The translations under genes were made by a program, and so were the position numbers. Positions 37,300-46,442 of a stretch of DNA of 64,000 nucleotides are shown here, in pieces. The notes under the pieces were generated by a model, which had not been told where the DNA came from, did not search any database, and was given only the letters and a program-made list of their open reading frames with translations. This DNA comes from an uncultured Cohaesibacter sp. (GTDB taxonomy: Bacteria; Pseudomonadota; Alphaproteobacteria; Rhizobiales; Cohaesibacteraceae): the NCBI RefSeq assembly GCF_963676485.1, contig NZ_OY781114.1, positions 2,012,501 through 2,076,500 of the forward strand. Reading direction: 5' to 3'. Position 1 is the stretch's first letter, and each line of letters begins with the position of its first letter.

Positions 37300-37660
37300 T
37301 GCATTATGCTCTGGAAAGATTGGTTTGGTCTGGAAATGGATGCGGAAGGCATGATTCGATTGAATCGTTTGGCGCGCTCGGGCGCAATAACTATTTGTAC
37401 ACTCAGCTTTATACCCTCTAGCTCATAGAGCGAAGGGGGCGGACCTGCAAGGGATGAGCTGTTGTCAGTGAGGCGAGACAGCGTGCAAGTTTTTCACTGT
37501 TTGTGAAAAACTTGCACAGTCAGTGGGAAAAAATCATTTTTTGTAATTTCCCTGTTGCAATTGCTCCTCAGGTCGTACATATAAGCACCCACAGACGGCA
37601 CGGAGCGCCGCGGCGGAGCAACGAATTGTTGCTAAGAGCTTGATAAAGCTTACAAGTTTC
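37300..37660. other. Intergenic region upstream of tRNA-Gly
   Basis: About 360 bases without a gene. It holds the long perfect palindrome at 37483-37517 and presumably the tRNA promoter. Nothing else was recognised. Confidence 0.6.
37483..37517. repeat. Perfect 15-base inverted repeat
   Basis: GTGCAAGTTTTTCAC (37483-37497) and GTGAAAAACTTGCAC (37503-37517) are exact inverted copies with a five-base TGTTT loop. No T tract follows on either side, so it is not an ordinary terminator. It lies about 145 bases upstream of tRNA-Gly. Confidence 0.85.
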
Positions 37661-37735
37661 GCGGGCGTAGCTCAGGGGTAGAGCACAACCTTGCCAAGGT
37701 TGGGGTCGTGGGTTCGAATCCCATCGCCCGCTCCA
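37661..37735 (+). tRNA. tRNA-Gly (GCC anticodon)
   Basis: The 75-base cloverleaf has acceptor arms GCGGGCG / CGCCCGC, D arm GCTC/GAGC, anticodon loop TTGCCAA giving GCC, and T loop TTCGAAT between GTGGG and CCCAT. The 3' CCA is encoded. An intrinsic terminator follows. Confidence 0.97.
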
Positions 37736-37741
37736 TTTCGT

Positions 37742-37777
37742 AAAAAGGGTTCAGGATATTTCCTGAGCCCTTTTTGT
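37742..37777 (+). terminator. Terminator of tRNA-Gly
   Basis: The stem AAAGGGTTCAGGA / TCCTGAGCCCTTT with a short loop ends in a T run, seven bases after the tRNA. Confidence 0.85.
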
Positions 37778-37949
37778 TTGCCTATTTTCCAATATTTTGA
37801 ATGCGATTATTCTGGCCGCCGAGCGGATTCTCTTTGCAGCTACCCGATATGGCGCAGCTTTTGCTCAAAGGCTGATCTTGTATCTCACCTGAACCGTCTC
37901 TGGACCGCTCCAGTGATTGCAGGTCTGAGCTGGAAAGCCGAACTCAGGG

Positions 37950-39011
37950 CTAGTAGGTTCTGTCTGCCGGCAGGGGATCTGCGGACTGGGTCTGACTTTG
38001 CTCCTGGCTCTGTTCCTGACTTTGCTCCTGAATATGCATCTGGATGGGGCGCTGTGATTGCTCTTCCAGCGTATCCATGTCGATCGTGACGATTTCCGGC
38101 TCAAGCTGGTTGGAGAGTGATTCTCCGATTTCCTCGCCCTGTTCGTCAATCGGCATGACATCGACCCAGACATTCACGAAATGATTGCCGCCGCCAAGGA
38201 TGACCCCGGAAATCGGGCTGACATCACCAAAATCACGACCCACGGTGAGGGTGACATGCTCGTCAGCGATGGTCTTGTTGTTGGTCGGGTCAAAGTCGAT
38301 CCAGCCTGCCTCCGGGCACCAGACCGAAACCCATGCATGGGAGGCATCCGCACCCACTAGGCGCGGCTGTCCCTTGGGGGGGTAGGTGCGCAGATAGCCT
38401 GAAACATAGCGTGCCGGTAGGCCAAGCGCTCTCAGGCACGTCAGCTGCAAATGTGCAAAATCCTGACAGACTCCGCTCTTCATCTCGAAGACCTGAGATA
38501 CCGGTGTGAAAATGTCGGTGACGGTGCTGTTATAGTCAAAATCGGTAAAGATGCGGCTGGTCAGATCCATGACGCCTTCCATCAGCGGGCGCCCGGGGGG
38601 GAAGGATTGGGCGCCATAGGCAGCGATGTCTGATGTAGGGTTGGTGAATGGCGAGTAGCAGGAGAATTCAGCCCGATCCACATGGGCGGCATCGAGCATG
38701 AGGTCGCGCACGCTCTCCCATGAGGCGACTGACTTTGCCAGCAGTGGCGCATGGTCACGGGTTATGGTGACGACAGTCTGCGCAGTCATCGTCAAGATGT
38801 TATGGTCTTCTTCCAGCGTCAGATGAATGGTGGGGTTGCCGAAATAGTCCTTGAAGTCGCGGCGATGGGCAGGGCGCGGCGTAATGGCTATGTCATGCTG
38901 CTCGATGATCTGTCCGTCGACGACACTGGGGGACAAATGCACCAGATGGTTGGATTGGGCAACCGGTGCTGAATAGCGATATTCTGTTTTGTGCGTTATC
39001 TTATAGCGCAT
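37950..39011 (-). CDS. Transglutaminase-fold protein with Gln/Ser-rich tail
   Basis: The 353-residue protein has an N-terminal bacterial transglutaminase-like domain (MRYKITHKTEYRYSAPVAQS) and a papain-like core with Cys182 (SGVCQDFAH), His225 (ASHAWVSV) and Asp241 (IDFDPTNN), so the triad is intact. There is no signal peptide. The last 37 residues (317-353) are a Gln/Ser/Glu repeat (EQSQ units), unlike the rest. It is the last gene of the ATP-grasp/alpha-E cluster, 26 bases after the fused protein. Members (COG1305) in this context are predicted peptidases or amide-forming enzymes acting on the product of the ATP-grasp ligases. Confidence 0.9.
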   Translation of the reverse strand: MRYKITHKTEYRYSAPVAQSNHLVHLSPSVVDGQIIEQHDIAITPRPAHRRDFKDYFGNPTIHLTLEEDHNILTMTAQTVVTITRDHAPLLAKSVASWESVRDLMLDAAHVDRAEFSCYSPFTNPTSDIAAYGAQSFPPGRPLMEGVMDLTSRIFTDFDYNSTVTDIFTPVSQVFEMKSGVCQDFAHLQLTCLRALGLPARYVSGYLRTYPPKGQPRLVGADASHAWVSVWCPEAGWIDFDPTNNKTIADEHVTLTVGRDFGDVSPISGVILGGGNHFVNVWVDVMPIDEQGEEIGESLSNQLEPEIVTIDMDTLEEQSQRPIQMHIQEQSQEQSQEQSQTQSADPLPADRTY

Positions 39012-39036
39012 TGTTTTTTCGTGCCTTCCTGTCCGG

Positions 39037-41655
39037 TCAGATCCGTTGAGCTTGCTCTTCGGTATGGGTGAAATACCGGCGTGTCAGAAGCTCAGTCAGT
39101 TGCGGCAAGTTTGCAATCTGATTGTTCAACAATTGCTCAAGGCGGCATTCTTCCGAAATGATCTGCTCGATATCCTTGCCTTGCTCGAATTGCGGGATCT
39201 GGGCCAGCTTTTGCCCTTCGGATAGCTGAATGTCTGTCAGAAGCTCAAGAATGAGCCGGTTTTCCTCGCTACGCAGACCGCTTTCGGGCTCCTTGGGCAA
39301 ATGATTGATATGTTCATGCAGGGCAGCGATCTGGAAGGCTATGGAGCGCGGGTTGGTTTCGTCCAGCAGCAAAAGATCAATCACCGCCGGCAAGGTCGGC
39401 GTAATGCGATAGCGCGAGCGGTAGGTGATGAAACTGTCGGCTACTTCCAGAATGAACATCATGCGCCGCGGGGCGTCGCTGGCCATGCCGGGAGCAAAGA
39501 TGAGTCTGTTGAGCAAGCCGGATAAATTCTCCGCCCGCTCGATGCGGCGGCCGATATCCAGGAAACGCCAGCCGTAATTGCGGGTCATATTCTCCATGAC
39601 CATGCCGGAGAAGGCGGCAAGCACCATCAGACCCTTGTCGAGCAAGTCGATGACCTGGCCGGTATGCGTGAAGCCGGGTTCCTTGAACCAGCGGTGGTCG
39701 GTGAAAAATTCATTCAGAATGCGCCAGGCGTCAGAAGACATGCGGTCGCGTGTCAGGCCTGTCAGCCGATGCATATGGGACAGGCTTTCCTGAAAGCCAT
39801 AGGCGCGATTTTTGCAATAGAGAACCGTTCGCACGAGACGCTCGATTTCATTCATGCCGCCAAAGCCGGCGTCAAAAACCTGTGCTTTCGGGGCGCGCAG
39901 GATGAGCGTGTTGAGTGCCGAGATAACGGTGCGTTGATCTTCTTCAGGACCACTGTCTTCATCCAGACGTGACAGGGCCTGACGGCAAAGGCGAAACTGC
40001 CATTCGATTCGCTCCACATTGCGGCCAAGCCAGAAAAGATTATCCGCAATGCGGCTCTGCAGGGAGCGGCCAGCGCGTGAATAGGAGCCTTGTCGGGCAA
40101 TGCTGGCCCAAATGCTCTCGAAGGGTTCGGGCTGGGCCTCGGACACGACCCATACGTCACGGGTGAGGCCTTCGGGGGAGTAGAGGCCTATGGCATGCTG
40201 CTCACCGACTGCCATGGACAGGCCGCCGGGCAGGATGTCGTATCCCTGCTCCTTGCGGGAGCCATAAAAGCGGATGGCAAAGGGGCGCGGCTCAAGCTTT
40301 TCACCAGTCCAGCTGGGTGTTGTGGCATAGTCGGTCTTCTTTTCCGCAACCATGCTGTTGCCGAACAAATGGATCTTGTCGATCAGATTTGCTTTGTCTG
40401 CCTGGGAAAGCTTTGCAGGATCGGCCGCCGGACGGGCTTCGCCGGGGCGCCCAGACCCTTCATGGGCATCGGAAATCAGCACATCATCGAGATTTTCAAG
40501 CACATGGGTGCGGCTTGCGGGGTCGCCCAACCACCAGCGATCCGCTTCGCGTAGCATCAGCTCTTCGCCAAGCAGGAACTGGCAGATATCCGGTAGATAA
40601 GGGGCGAGGGCCCGGTTCTCCACGATGGAGGAGCCCAACTGGTTTGCCATGATGATGCCTTTGTCCCGGATGGCTTGTACCATGGAGGTGGTGCCATCCA
40701 TGCCATTGGGATTCAATTCCAGCGGATCGGCATTGAGGCCTTCGATAGAACGGACAATCAGGTCGATGGGCTTGAGGCCTGCCAGAGTTTTAAGGCAGAT
40801 CCGGTTATTCTGATAAACAAGGTCGCCGCCTTCTACCAGCAGATAGCCCAGATAACGGGCGAGATAGGCATGGGAGAAATAGTCCGGATGCTCCGGTCCG
40901 GGCGACAGGATCGCGATATAGGGGTCTTCAAGCTCGGTTCGTTTGACCAGCGTTGACTGCAACTGCTGGAAATAGGAGGCAAGGCGCACCGCTTTGCTCG
41001 AGCGGAAGAGGTTGCCCTCGCAATGGGTGAGGGCAATCCGATTGGCAAGGGCAAAGCCAAGCCCTGCCGGTGTCTCGGTGTGGTTGTCCAGCACGCGCCA
41101 GTTGCCATCGGGAGCCTTGGCGAGATCCGCTGCAAAAAACTGCACCCCATTATAGGCGCTCTGATTGCCGCGCATCGGGCGTAGATAGGAGGGATCGCTC
41201 ATGACCAGCGCTGTCGGGATGTAGCCCTCATGCAAGAGGCGCCGGTGGCCATAAAGATCATTGTGCATGGCGTTGAAAAGACGCGCTCTTTGGGCCAGCG
41301 CGACTTTCAGCCATTGCCATTCTTCCGGGGCGATAATGAGGGGTGCAAGATCAATGGACCATGGCTGCGTGGCGTCATTCGGATCAGCAAAGAGATCGTA
41401 GGCAATGCCGGTTTCGCGAACGACTTCATTCAACTCGTCCCAATTGGCACTCCGGTCTGCGGGAGACCAATGGGAGAAAGCATTGAACCATTGCTGCCAG
41501 TGCGGCATGATCGATCCGGAGGGATCCATCATTTCGTCATGGATGCCGGGGAGAGTCTGATAAAGGACTGGTGCACCTGCGGGGGGCTGAATGCCGTCTT
41601 CTCCGGTGTTGCCAGACAATCTGGTTTTTGGGCTTGAAGTCTTTTCCAACTTCAT
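39037..41655 (-). CDS. Circularly permuted ATP-grasp protein fused to alpha-E domain
   Basis: The 872-residue fusion has a circularly permuted type 2 ATP-grasp half (about residues 30-515; VMSDPSYLRPMRG, NWRVLDNHTETPAGLGFALANR and VRSIEGLNADPLELNP) and an alpha-E half (about 533-872; SRIADNLFWLGRNVERIEWQFRL, then FLDIGRRIERAENLSGLLNRL). Both halves also occur as separate genes further upstream in this cluster. The ATP-grasp part should form an amide bond via an acyl-phosphate; the helical alpha-E part has no known activity. GGAG is just upstream of the ATG. The carboxylate and amine substrates are unknown. Confidence 0.9.
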   Translation of the reverse strand: MKLEKTSSPKTRLSGNTGEDGIQPPAGAPVLYQTLPGIHDEMMDPSGSIMPHWQQWFNAFSHWSPADRSANWDELNEVVRETGIAYDLFADPNDATQPWSIDLAPLIIAPEEWQWLKVALAQRARLFNAMHNDLYGHRRLLHEGYIPTALVMSDPSYLRPMRGNQSAYNGVQFFAADLAKAPDGNWRVLDNHTETPAGLGFALANRIALTHCEGNLFRSSKAVRLASYFQQLQSTLVKRTELEDPYIAILSPGPEHPDYFSHAYLARYLGYLLVEGGDLVYQNNRICLKTLAGLKPIDLIVRSIEGLNADPLELNPNGMDGTTSMVQAIRDKGIIMANQLGSSIVENRALAPYLPDICQFLLGEELMLREADRWWLGDPASRTHVLENLDDVLISDAHEGSGRPGEARPAADPAKLSQADKANLIDKIHLFGNSMVAEKKTDYATTPSWTGEKLEPRPFAIRFYGSRKEQGYDILPGGLSMAVGEQHAIGLYSPEGLTRDVWVVSEAQPEPFESIWASIARQGSYSRAGRSLQSRIADNLFWLGRNVERIEWQFRLCRQALSRLDEDSGPEEDQRTVISALNTLILRAPKAQVFDAGFGGMNEIERLVRTVLYCKNRAYGFQESLSHMHRLTGLTRDRMSSDAWRILNEFFTDHRWFKEPGFTHTGQVIDLLDKGLMVLAAFSGMVMENMTRNYGWRFLDIGRRIERAENLSGLLNRLIFAPGMASDAPRRMMFILEVADSFITYRSRYRITPTLPAVIDLLLLDETNPRSIAFQIAALHEHINHLPKEPESGLRSEENRLILELLTDIQLSEGQKLAQIPQFEQGKDIEQIISEECRLEQLLNNQIANLPQLTELLTRRYFTHTEEQAQRI

Positions 41656-41925
41656 TTTCTCCGTGACATGTGCCTCAAAGGGCCGTTTGTTATTCTTATT
41701 GACCGGAATGTCTTTCCATATCCATACGGTGTTTTTCTGGAAATGGAGCTACGCTTTTACCATCTGTTCCGTAAAAATACAAAGTTACAGATTCGATTGT
41801 CAGGTGCGTTATATTTGGCCATAGCTTCATGACAGGCACAACACGCCTTTATACCATGACGAAAAGGGCCGGAGATGCTTGCTCCTGCCCTCTTGTTTTT
41901 TTGTGGTTTCTTGCGCAGATATCCT
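41656..41925. other. Spacer inside the ATP-grasp cluster
   Basis: Some 270 bases separate the DUF2126 gene from the fused gene. A weak hairpin with GGGC/GCCC arms at about 41864-41892 has T-rich flanks on both strands and could be a terminator. If it works, the downstream two genes need their own promoter here. Confidence 0.4.
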
Positions 41926-44900
41926 CTAGCGGATGGATGCGAGGCGCAGGTCCAGCGTATAGGGGAATTCTGCGCTTTCTTCCAGTTTGATCGGTTGGGC
42001 ATAACCGGGTGTGTGGCCCATCATTTCGAAGCGGGAGAGGCGACGGCTTTCCGCTTCATAGGCGTTGACCGGGAAGGTGTCATAGCCGCGTCCGCCCGGA
42101 TGGGCAACATGATAGCGATAGCCTCCCAGAGAGCGCCGGTTCCAGCTGTCCATGAGGTCGAAGGTCAGCGGAGTATGCACGCCAATCATCGGATGCAGGC
42201 AGGATGGTGGCTGCCAGGCGCGATAGCGGATGCCGGCGACGGCTTCGTCCTGCCTGCCTGTAGGCTGGAGCGGAATCGCGACCTTGTTGACCGCAAGAAT
42301 GTGGCGATCCGGGTTGATGCCCCTCACCTTGACCTGAACCCGCTCGAGGGAGCTGTCTACATAACGGGCAGTGCCGCCGATGGCTCCTTCCTCACCCAAA
42401 ACATTCCATGGTTCCAGTGCTTGCCGCAACTCGATTTGCACGCCCTCATAATTGACTTCGCCATAGCGGGGGAAGCGGAACTCGAAATGGGGCGCAAACC
42501 AGCCCTCATCCAGCTCAAGTCCGTGCAGGGAGAGATCTTTCAGGATGTCCCTGAAGTCTTCGCGCACATAGTGAGGCAGCATGAAGCGATCATGCAACTG
42601 TGTTCCCCAGCGGATCAGCTTGTTGCGATAAGGCTTTTCCCAAAGGCGCACGATGATGGCACGCAGCAACAGTTGCTGGGCCAGAGACATGCGATCATGA
42701 GGCGGCATTTCGAACGAGCGGAATTCGATAAGCCCGAGGCGCCCTGTCGGGCCATCGGGGGAGAAGAGCTTGTCTATGCAGATTTCCGCCCGATGCGTGT
42801 TGCCGGTCACATCGATGAGCAAGTTGCGGAACAGGCGGTCCACCTGCCAGTTGGGAATGAAGCCGTCTCCCGGGAAGGGCACCTGTTTGAGAGCGATTTC
42901 CAGTTCGTAAAGATTGTCATGGCGCCCTTCATCCACACGGGGCGCCTGCGAGGTCGGGCCGATAAAGGTGCCCGAGAAGAGGTAGGACAGGCTGGGGTGG
43001 TTCTGCCAATAGGTCACAAGACTGGCCACCAGATCGGGGCGCCTCAGGAATGGGCTGTCCGATGGGGTGATGCCTCCCAGCACAATATGGTTGCCGCCAC
43101 CGGTGCCCGTATGGCGCCCGTCGAGCATGAATTTCTCCGTGCCGAGGCGCGCCAGACGTGCCTCTTCATAGAGAATCTGGGTGATCTTGCTGGCTTCCTT
43201 CCAGTTGGCTGCCGGCTGGATATTGACCTCGATGACCCCCGGGTCCGGCGTCACCTTGATGGCGTTGATGCGTGGGTCGAAGGGTGGTTCATAGCCTTCG
43301 ATATGCACCGGCTGGCCGATCTCTCTGGCCGCGTTTTCAATGGCCGCGACCATGGCGGCATAGTCTTCAGCATTGTGGAGTGGCGGCATGAAGATGCAGA
43401 GATGCCCGTCGCGCGGTTCAACCGACAGTGCGGTGCGCACATGGCCAGAGACTTCATTCATGGGTATGAAGGTCGGGTGGTTTGTCTCGTGCCATTGGGG
43501 CTCGGGGGCATCAAGCAGTTTGGCCGGATCGGTCTTTGTCAGCTTTTCACGCGGGGTGAAGGGTTGTCGCCGATCCCGCAACAGAGCCTCTCGCGCAGGC
43601 AGCGCCGCGTGCGCCGCATGGGGGTCCATGGGGATCACATGCGGAAACTGGGTTTCCGGAATATGGGTAAGAGAGCCGAGCGGCAGACGGAAGCCGACCG
43701 GGCTATCACCGGGAATGAGGAACAATTTGTCGCGGCGGAATTTCCAAACCTCGGACATCCATGACCGGCCATAGGCTTCGCTGTTCCAAGCCTGAACCGG
43801 CAGAACAAAGCCTGCGGGAGTGGAAAGGCCCTGCTCGAATATCTTGATGATGCGGGCCCGCTCGGCCGGATCTTCGATCTTGTTGTCGGAAGGGTCGATA
43901 TCGACCGGAAGTTTCTGTTCAACCAGAGAGAAATGCGCCGGATCTTCATAGGCTGGCAACACGCATTCGGGGGCTATCTTAAGCTTTTCGACGAGCTTGT
44001 AGATGAAACGCTCGGCGATTTTTGCATCGGCTGGCTCCTGCGGGGTTTCCTGATCGATCAGGGCGGGGTCTTCCCACAAGGGTTCTTCATCGGCGCGCCA
44101 ATAGAGCGCAAAGGCCCAGCGGGGAAGCTGTTCGCCGGGATACCATTTGCCCTGTCCGAAATGCAGAAGGCCTCCCGGCGCGAAGCGGTCACGCAGGCGA
44201 CGGATGAGATTTTCTGCATAATAGCGCTTGGTCGGGCCAACAGCGGCGGTATTCCATTCATCGCCTTCATAATCATCAATGGATACGAAGGTCGGCTCGC
44301 CGCCCATGGTCAGGCGGACATCGCCTTCGTCAAGGCGCCGATCCACCATGTCGCCCATCTTGTTGATGGCTTTCCATTGTTCGTCGCTATAGGGCTTGGT
44401 AACGCGCGGGCGCTCGAAAATGCGTTGCACGTCCATTTCAAATTCGAATTCCACTTCCGCCTTGTCGTGCGCGCCGGTAATGGGGGCGGCGGAAATGGGA
44501 TGCGGGGTGGCAGCCAGCGGGATGTGACTTTCGCCGGTCAGAAGTCCGGATGTCGGGTCCAGGCCAATCCAGCCTGCACCGGGAATATAGACCTCGGTCC
44601 ATGCGTGCAGGTCGGTGAAATCATGATCGGTGCCTTCCGGCCCTTCCAGCGGTTTGACGTCGGGCTTGAGCTGAATGAGATAGCCGGAGGTGAAGCGGGC
44701 TGCGAGCCCCAAATGGCGCATGACATGGACCAGCAGCCACGAGCTGTCGCGGCAGGAGCCAGAGCCTTTGGTCAGAGTCTCCTCGGGAGACTGCACGCCG
44801 GGCTCCATACGGATCAGATAGTCGATCTTGCTTTCGACCAGCTGGTTGATCTGGACCAGCAAATCGATGGTCTTGATTTCCTTGCCCTTATGGATCGGCT

Positions 44901-45303
44901 CGATCTCACTGAGCAAAGCAGCAAGAAGCGGTGTCTTTTCACCCAGTTCCAGATAGGGGGTAAGATCCTTCTTTTCTCCTTCGGCATAGGGGAAGGGATA
45001 ATGCTCGGCGCTTTCTTCGATGAAAAAGTCAAACGGGTTGATCACCGACATGTCCGTTACAAGGTCTACGGTCACGGAAAAGGCATTGATCTTCTCGGGG
45101 AAGATAATTCGCGCCATATAGTTGCCGAACGGATCCTGCTGCCAATTGATCCAATGGTCCGCCGGTTCGATGGTTAGCGAATAGGACAGGATCTGGTTGC
45201 GCGTGTGTGGAGCGGGGCGCAGACGGATGATTTGCGGGCCCATGCCTGTCGGGCGATCATAAATATATTTTGTCTTATGTGTCAGAGCTGCATGAATGGA
45301 CAT
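41926..45303 (-). CDS. Large transglutaminase-fold protein with DUF2126
   Basis: The 1125-residue protein has an N-terminal transglutaminase-like domain and a papain-like core with Cys184 (GSGSCRDSSWL), His233 (DLHAWTEVYIPGAGW) and Asp249 (GLDPTSG). A large DUF2126 (COG4196) region follows from about residue 300 to the end, with conserved blocks such as VRLTMGGEPTFVSIDD, HTGTGGGNHIVLGG and FLRRPDLVASLVTYWQNHPSLSY. GGEPT and TGGGNH resemble metal- or nucleotide-binding motifs, but no activity is established. It has no signal peptide. It lies 113 bases after the free alpha-E gene. Confidence 0.9.
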   Translation of the reverse strand: MSIHAALTHKTKYIYDRPTGMGPQIIRLRPAPHTRNQILSYSLTIEPADHWINWQQDPFGNYMARIIFPEKINAFSVTVDLVTDMSVINPFDFFIEESAEHYPFPYAEGEKKDLTPYLELGEKTPLLAALLSEIEPIHKGKEIKTIDLLVQINQLVESKIDYLIRMEPGVQSPEETLTKGSGSCRDSSWLLVHVMRHLGLAARFTSGYLIQLKPDVKPLEGPEGTDHDFTDLHAWTEVYIPGAGWIGLDPTSGLLTGESHIPLAATPHPISAAPITGAHDKAEVEFEFEMDVQRIFERPRVTKPYSDEQWKAINKMGDMVDRRLDEGDVRLTMGGEPTFVSIDDYEGDEWNTAAVGPTKRYYAENLIRRLRDRFAPGGLLHFGQGKWYPGEQLPRWAFALYWRADEEPLWEDPALIDQETPQEPADAKIAERFIYKLVEKLKIAPECVLPAYEDPAHFSLVEQKLPVDIDPSDNKIEDPAERARIIKIFEQGLSTPAGFVLPVQAWNSEAYGRSWMSEVWKFRRDKLFLIPGDSPVGFRLPLGSLTHIPETQFPHVIPMDPHAAHAALPAREALLRDRRQPFTPREKLTKTDPAKLLDAPEPQWHETNHPTFIPMNEVSGHVRTALSVEPRDGHLCIFMPPLHNAEDYAAMVAAIENAAREIGQPVHIEGYEPPFDPRINAIKVTPDPGVIEVNIQPAANWKEASKITQILYEEARLARLGTEKFMLDGRHTGTGGGNHIVLGGITPSDSPFLRRPDLVASLVTYWQNHPSLSYLFSGTFIGPTSQAPRVDEGRHDNLYELEIALKQVPFPGDGFIPNWQVDRLFRNLLIDVTGNTHRAEICIDKLFSPDGPTGRLGLIEFRSFEMPPHDRMSLAQQLLLRAIIVRLWEKPYRNKLIRWGTQLHDRFMLPHYVREDFRDILKDLSLHGLELDEGWFAPHFEFRFPRYGEVNYEGVQIELRQALEPWNVLGEEGAIGGTARYVDSSLERVQVKVRGINPDRHILAVNKVAIPLQPTGRQDEAVAGIRYRAWQPPSCLHPMIGVHTPLTFDLMDSWNRRSLGGYRYHVAHPGGRGYDTFPVNAYEAESRRLSRFEMMGHTPGYAQPIKLEESAEFPYTLDLRLASIR

Positions 45304-45416
45304 TGAAAATGTGCCTTTGTTTCAAGCCTCTGATCCCCTGCGGACAAGTGCCCATGGACGGATCAGGATAAGATCACGAATGAATAGGGTTCAAGTGTAT
45401 CGGTTCGGGTCTGGCA

Positions 45417-46442
45417 TCAGGCCATTGTCTGAGACTGGGTTTGGGACTGAGACTGGCTTTCGCATTCCTCTGCTTCTTTTGACCAATCTGCATGCCCGAA
45501 GAAGGATATGCCCAGCTGGTTGGTAATCTCCATCAGTCGATTCTGGACCTTGTCGTTGAAGCCATGAAACCGCAGGTGCAAGTGTGGATCCTTTGCCGCT
45601 GCTTCCAGTTCGTAAAACAGCATTTCGACTTCTTCATAGCATTGGGCGGCGCGGCGCAGCTGATAGCCCATATAAAGATCGTTGAGCATATCCTGTATTT
45701 CGCCGATGCAATGGGTCAGCGACTTGGGGAAGCTCTGGTTGAACATCAAAAAATTGGCGACTTTTCTGGGGTCTAGCTTTCCCGGTTTTGCGCGCTGGAA
45801 GGCATGGTAGGCCTCGAAGGAGTGCAGCAGCAATTTCCAGAATTCCATGTCGGCCACGGTCTCTGTCTGGTCAAGACCGTTATAGCTGGCAACCTGAGCG
45901 ACCTTGACGTCGAGCAAGCGGCTGGTCTGGTCTGCGCGCTCGATCCAGAGGCCAAGCTGATAGAACCGCCATCCGGCATCGCGATAGTAGGTGCCCTCGG
46001 TGACTCCCATGATCGCATCACAGGTGCGGGCGATGGATTCGCAGGTGCGCGACAGGCGTGAGGCATCCAGATCCCGATCGCTCAGACTCTTCATCTGATT
46101 GTAGGAGACGTTGATATAGGACCACATGGAAACGGAGATCAGCGGACGCAACAGGCGGGCATTTTCTCGCGCAGCCCAAAGGCAGGAGAGGATCGAGCCG
46201 GGATTGTCGCGATCCGTGATATAGAATTTGGCCACCTTCTGGGCGGTGATCTGGCCGTTTTGCTCGATAAAGCGGTCCTTTTCGGCATAGAGGGAAAGAA
46301 TGGATGCCCAGTTTTCCTGACTGGAGTGATCCTGCCAGAAGCCAGCCTGCACATTGAGAATACGCGCCAGACTGGCAGAGCGTTCGATATAGCGGGCAAA
46401 CCAGAACAGGGCTTCGGCATAACGACTGAGTAGCAGGCTCAT
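45417..46442 (-). CDS. Stand-alone alpha-E domain protein with Gln/Ser-rich tail
   Basis: The 341-residue all-helical protein matches alpha-E (COG2307): LLSRYAEALFWFARYIERSASLARIL at the N-terminus, with later DAGWRFYQLGLWIERADQTSRLLDV near 155-180. The C-terminus ends in a Ser/Gln repeat (SQSQSQTQSQTMA) similar in composition to that of the transglutaminase-fold protein at the other end of the cluster. GGAGG six bases upstream fixes the start, and the ATGA overlap with the preceding ATP-grasp stop shows translational coupling. No catalytic residues are recognised. Confidence 0.92.
   Translation of the reverse strand: MSLLLSRYAEALFWFARYIERSASLARILNVQAGFWQDHSSQENWASILSLYAEKDRFIEQNGQITAQKVAKFYITDRDNPGSILSCLWAARENARLLRPLISVSMWSYINVSYNQMKSLSDRDLDASRLSRTCESIARTCDAIMGVTEGTYYRDAGWRFYQLGLWIERADQTSRLLDVKVAQVASYNGLDQTETVADMEFWKLLLHSFEAYHAFQRAKPGKLDPRKVANFLMFNQSFPKSLTHCIGEIQDMLNDLYMGYQLRRAAQCYEEVEMLFYELEAAAKDPHLHLRFHGFNDKVQNRLMEITNQLGISFFGHADWSKEAEECESQSQSQTQSQTMA

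Noticed and set aside
41875-45177. Long rightward frames antisense to the DUF2126 gene
   Set aside because: The leftward gene has an intact triad and conserved blocks; the antisense frames have no recognisable motif and are by-products of GC-rich codon use.
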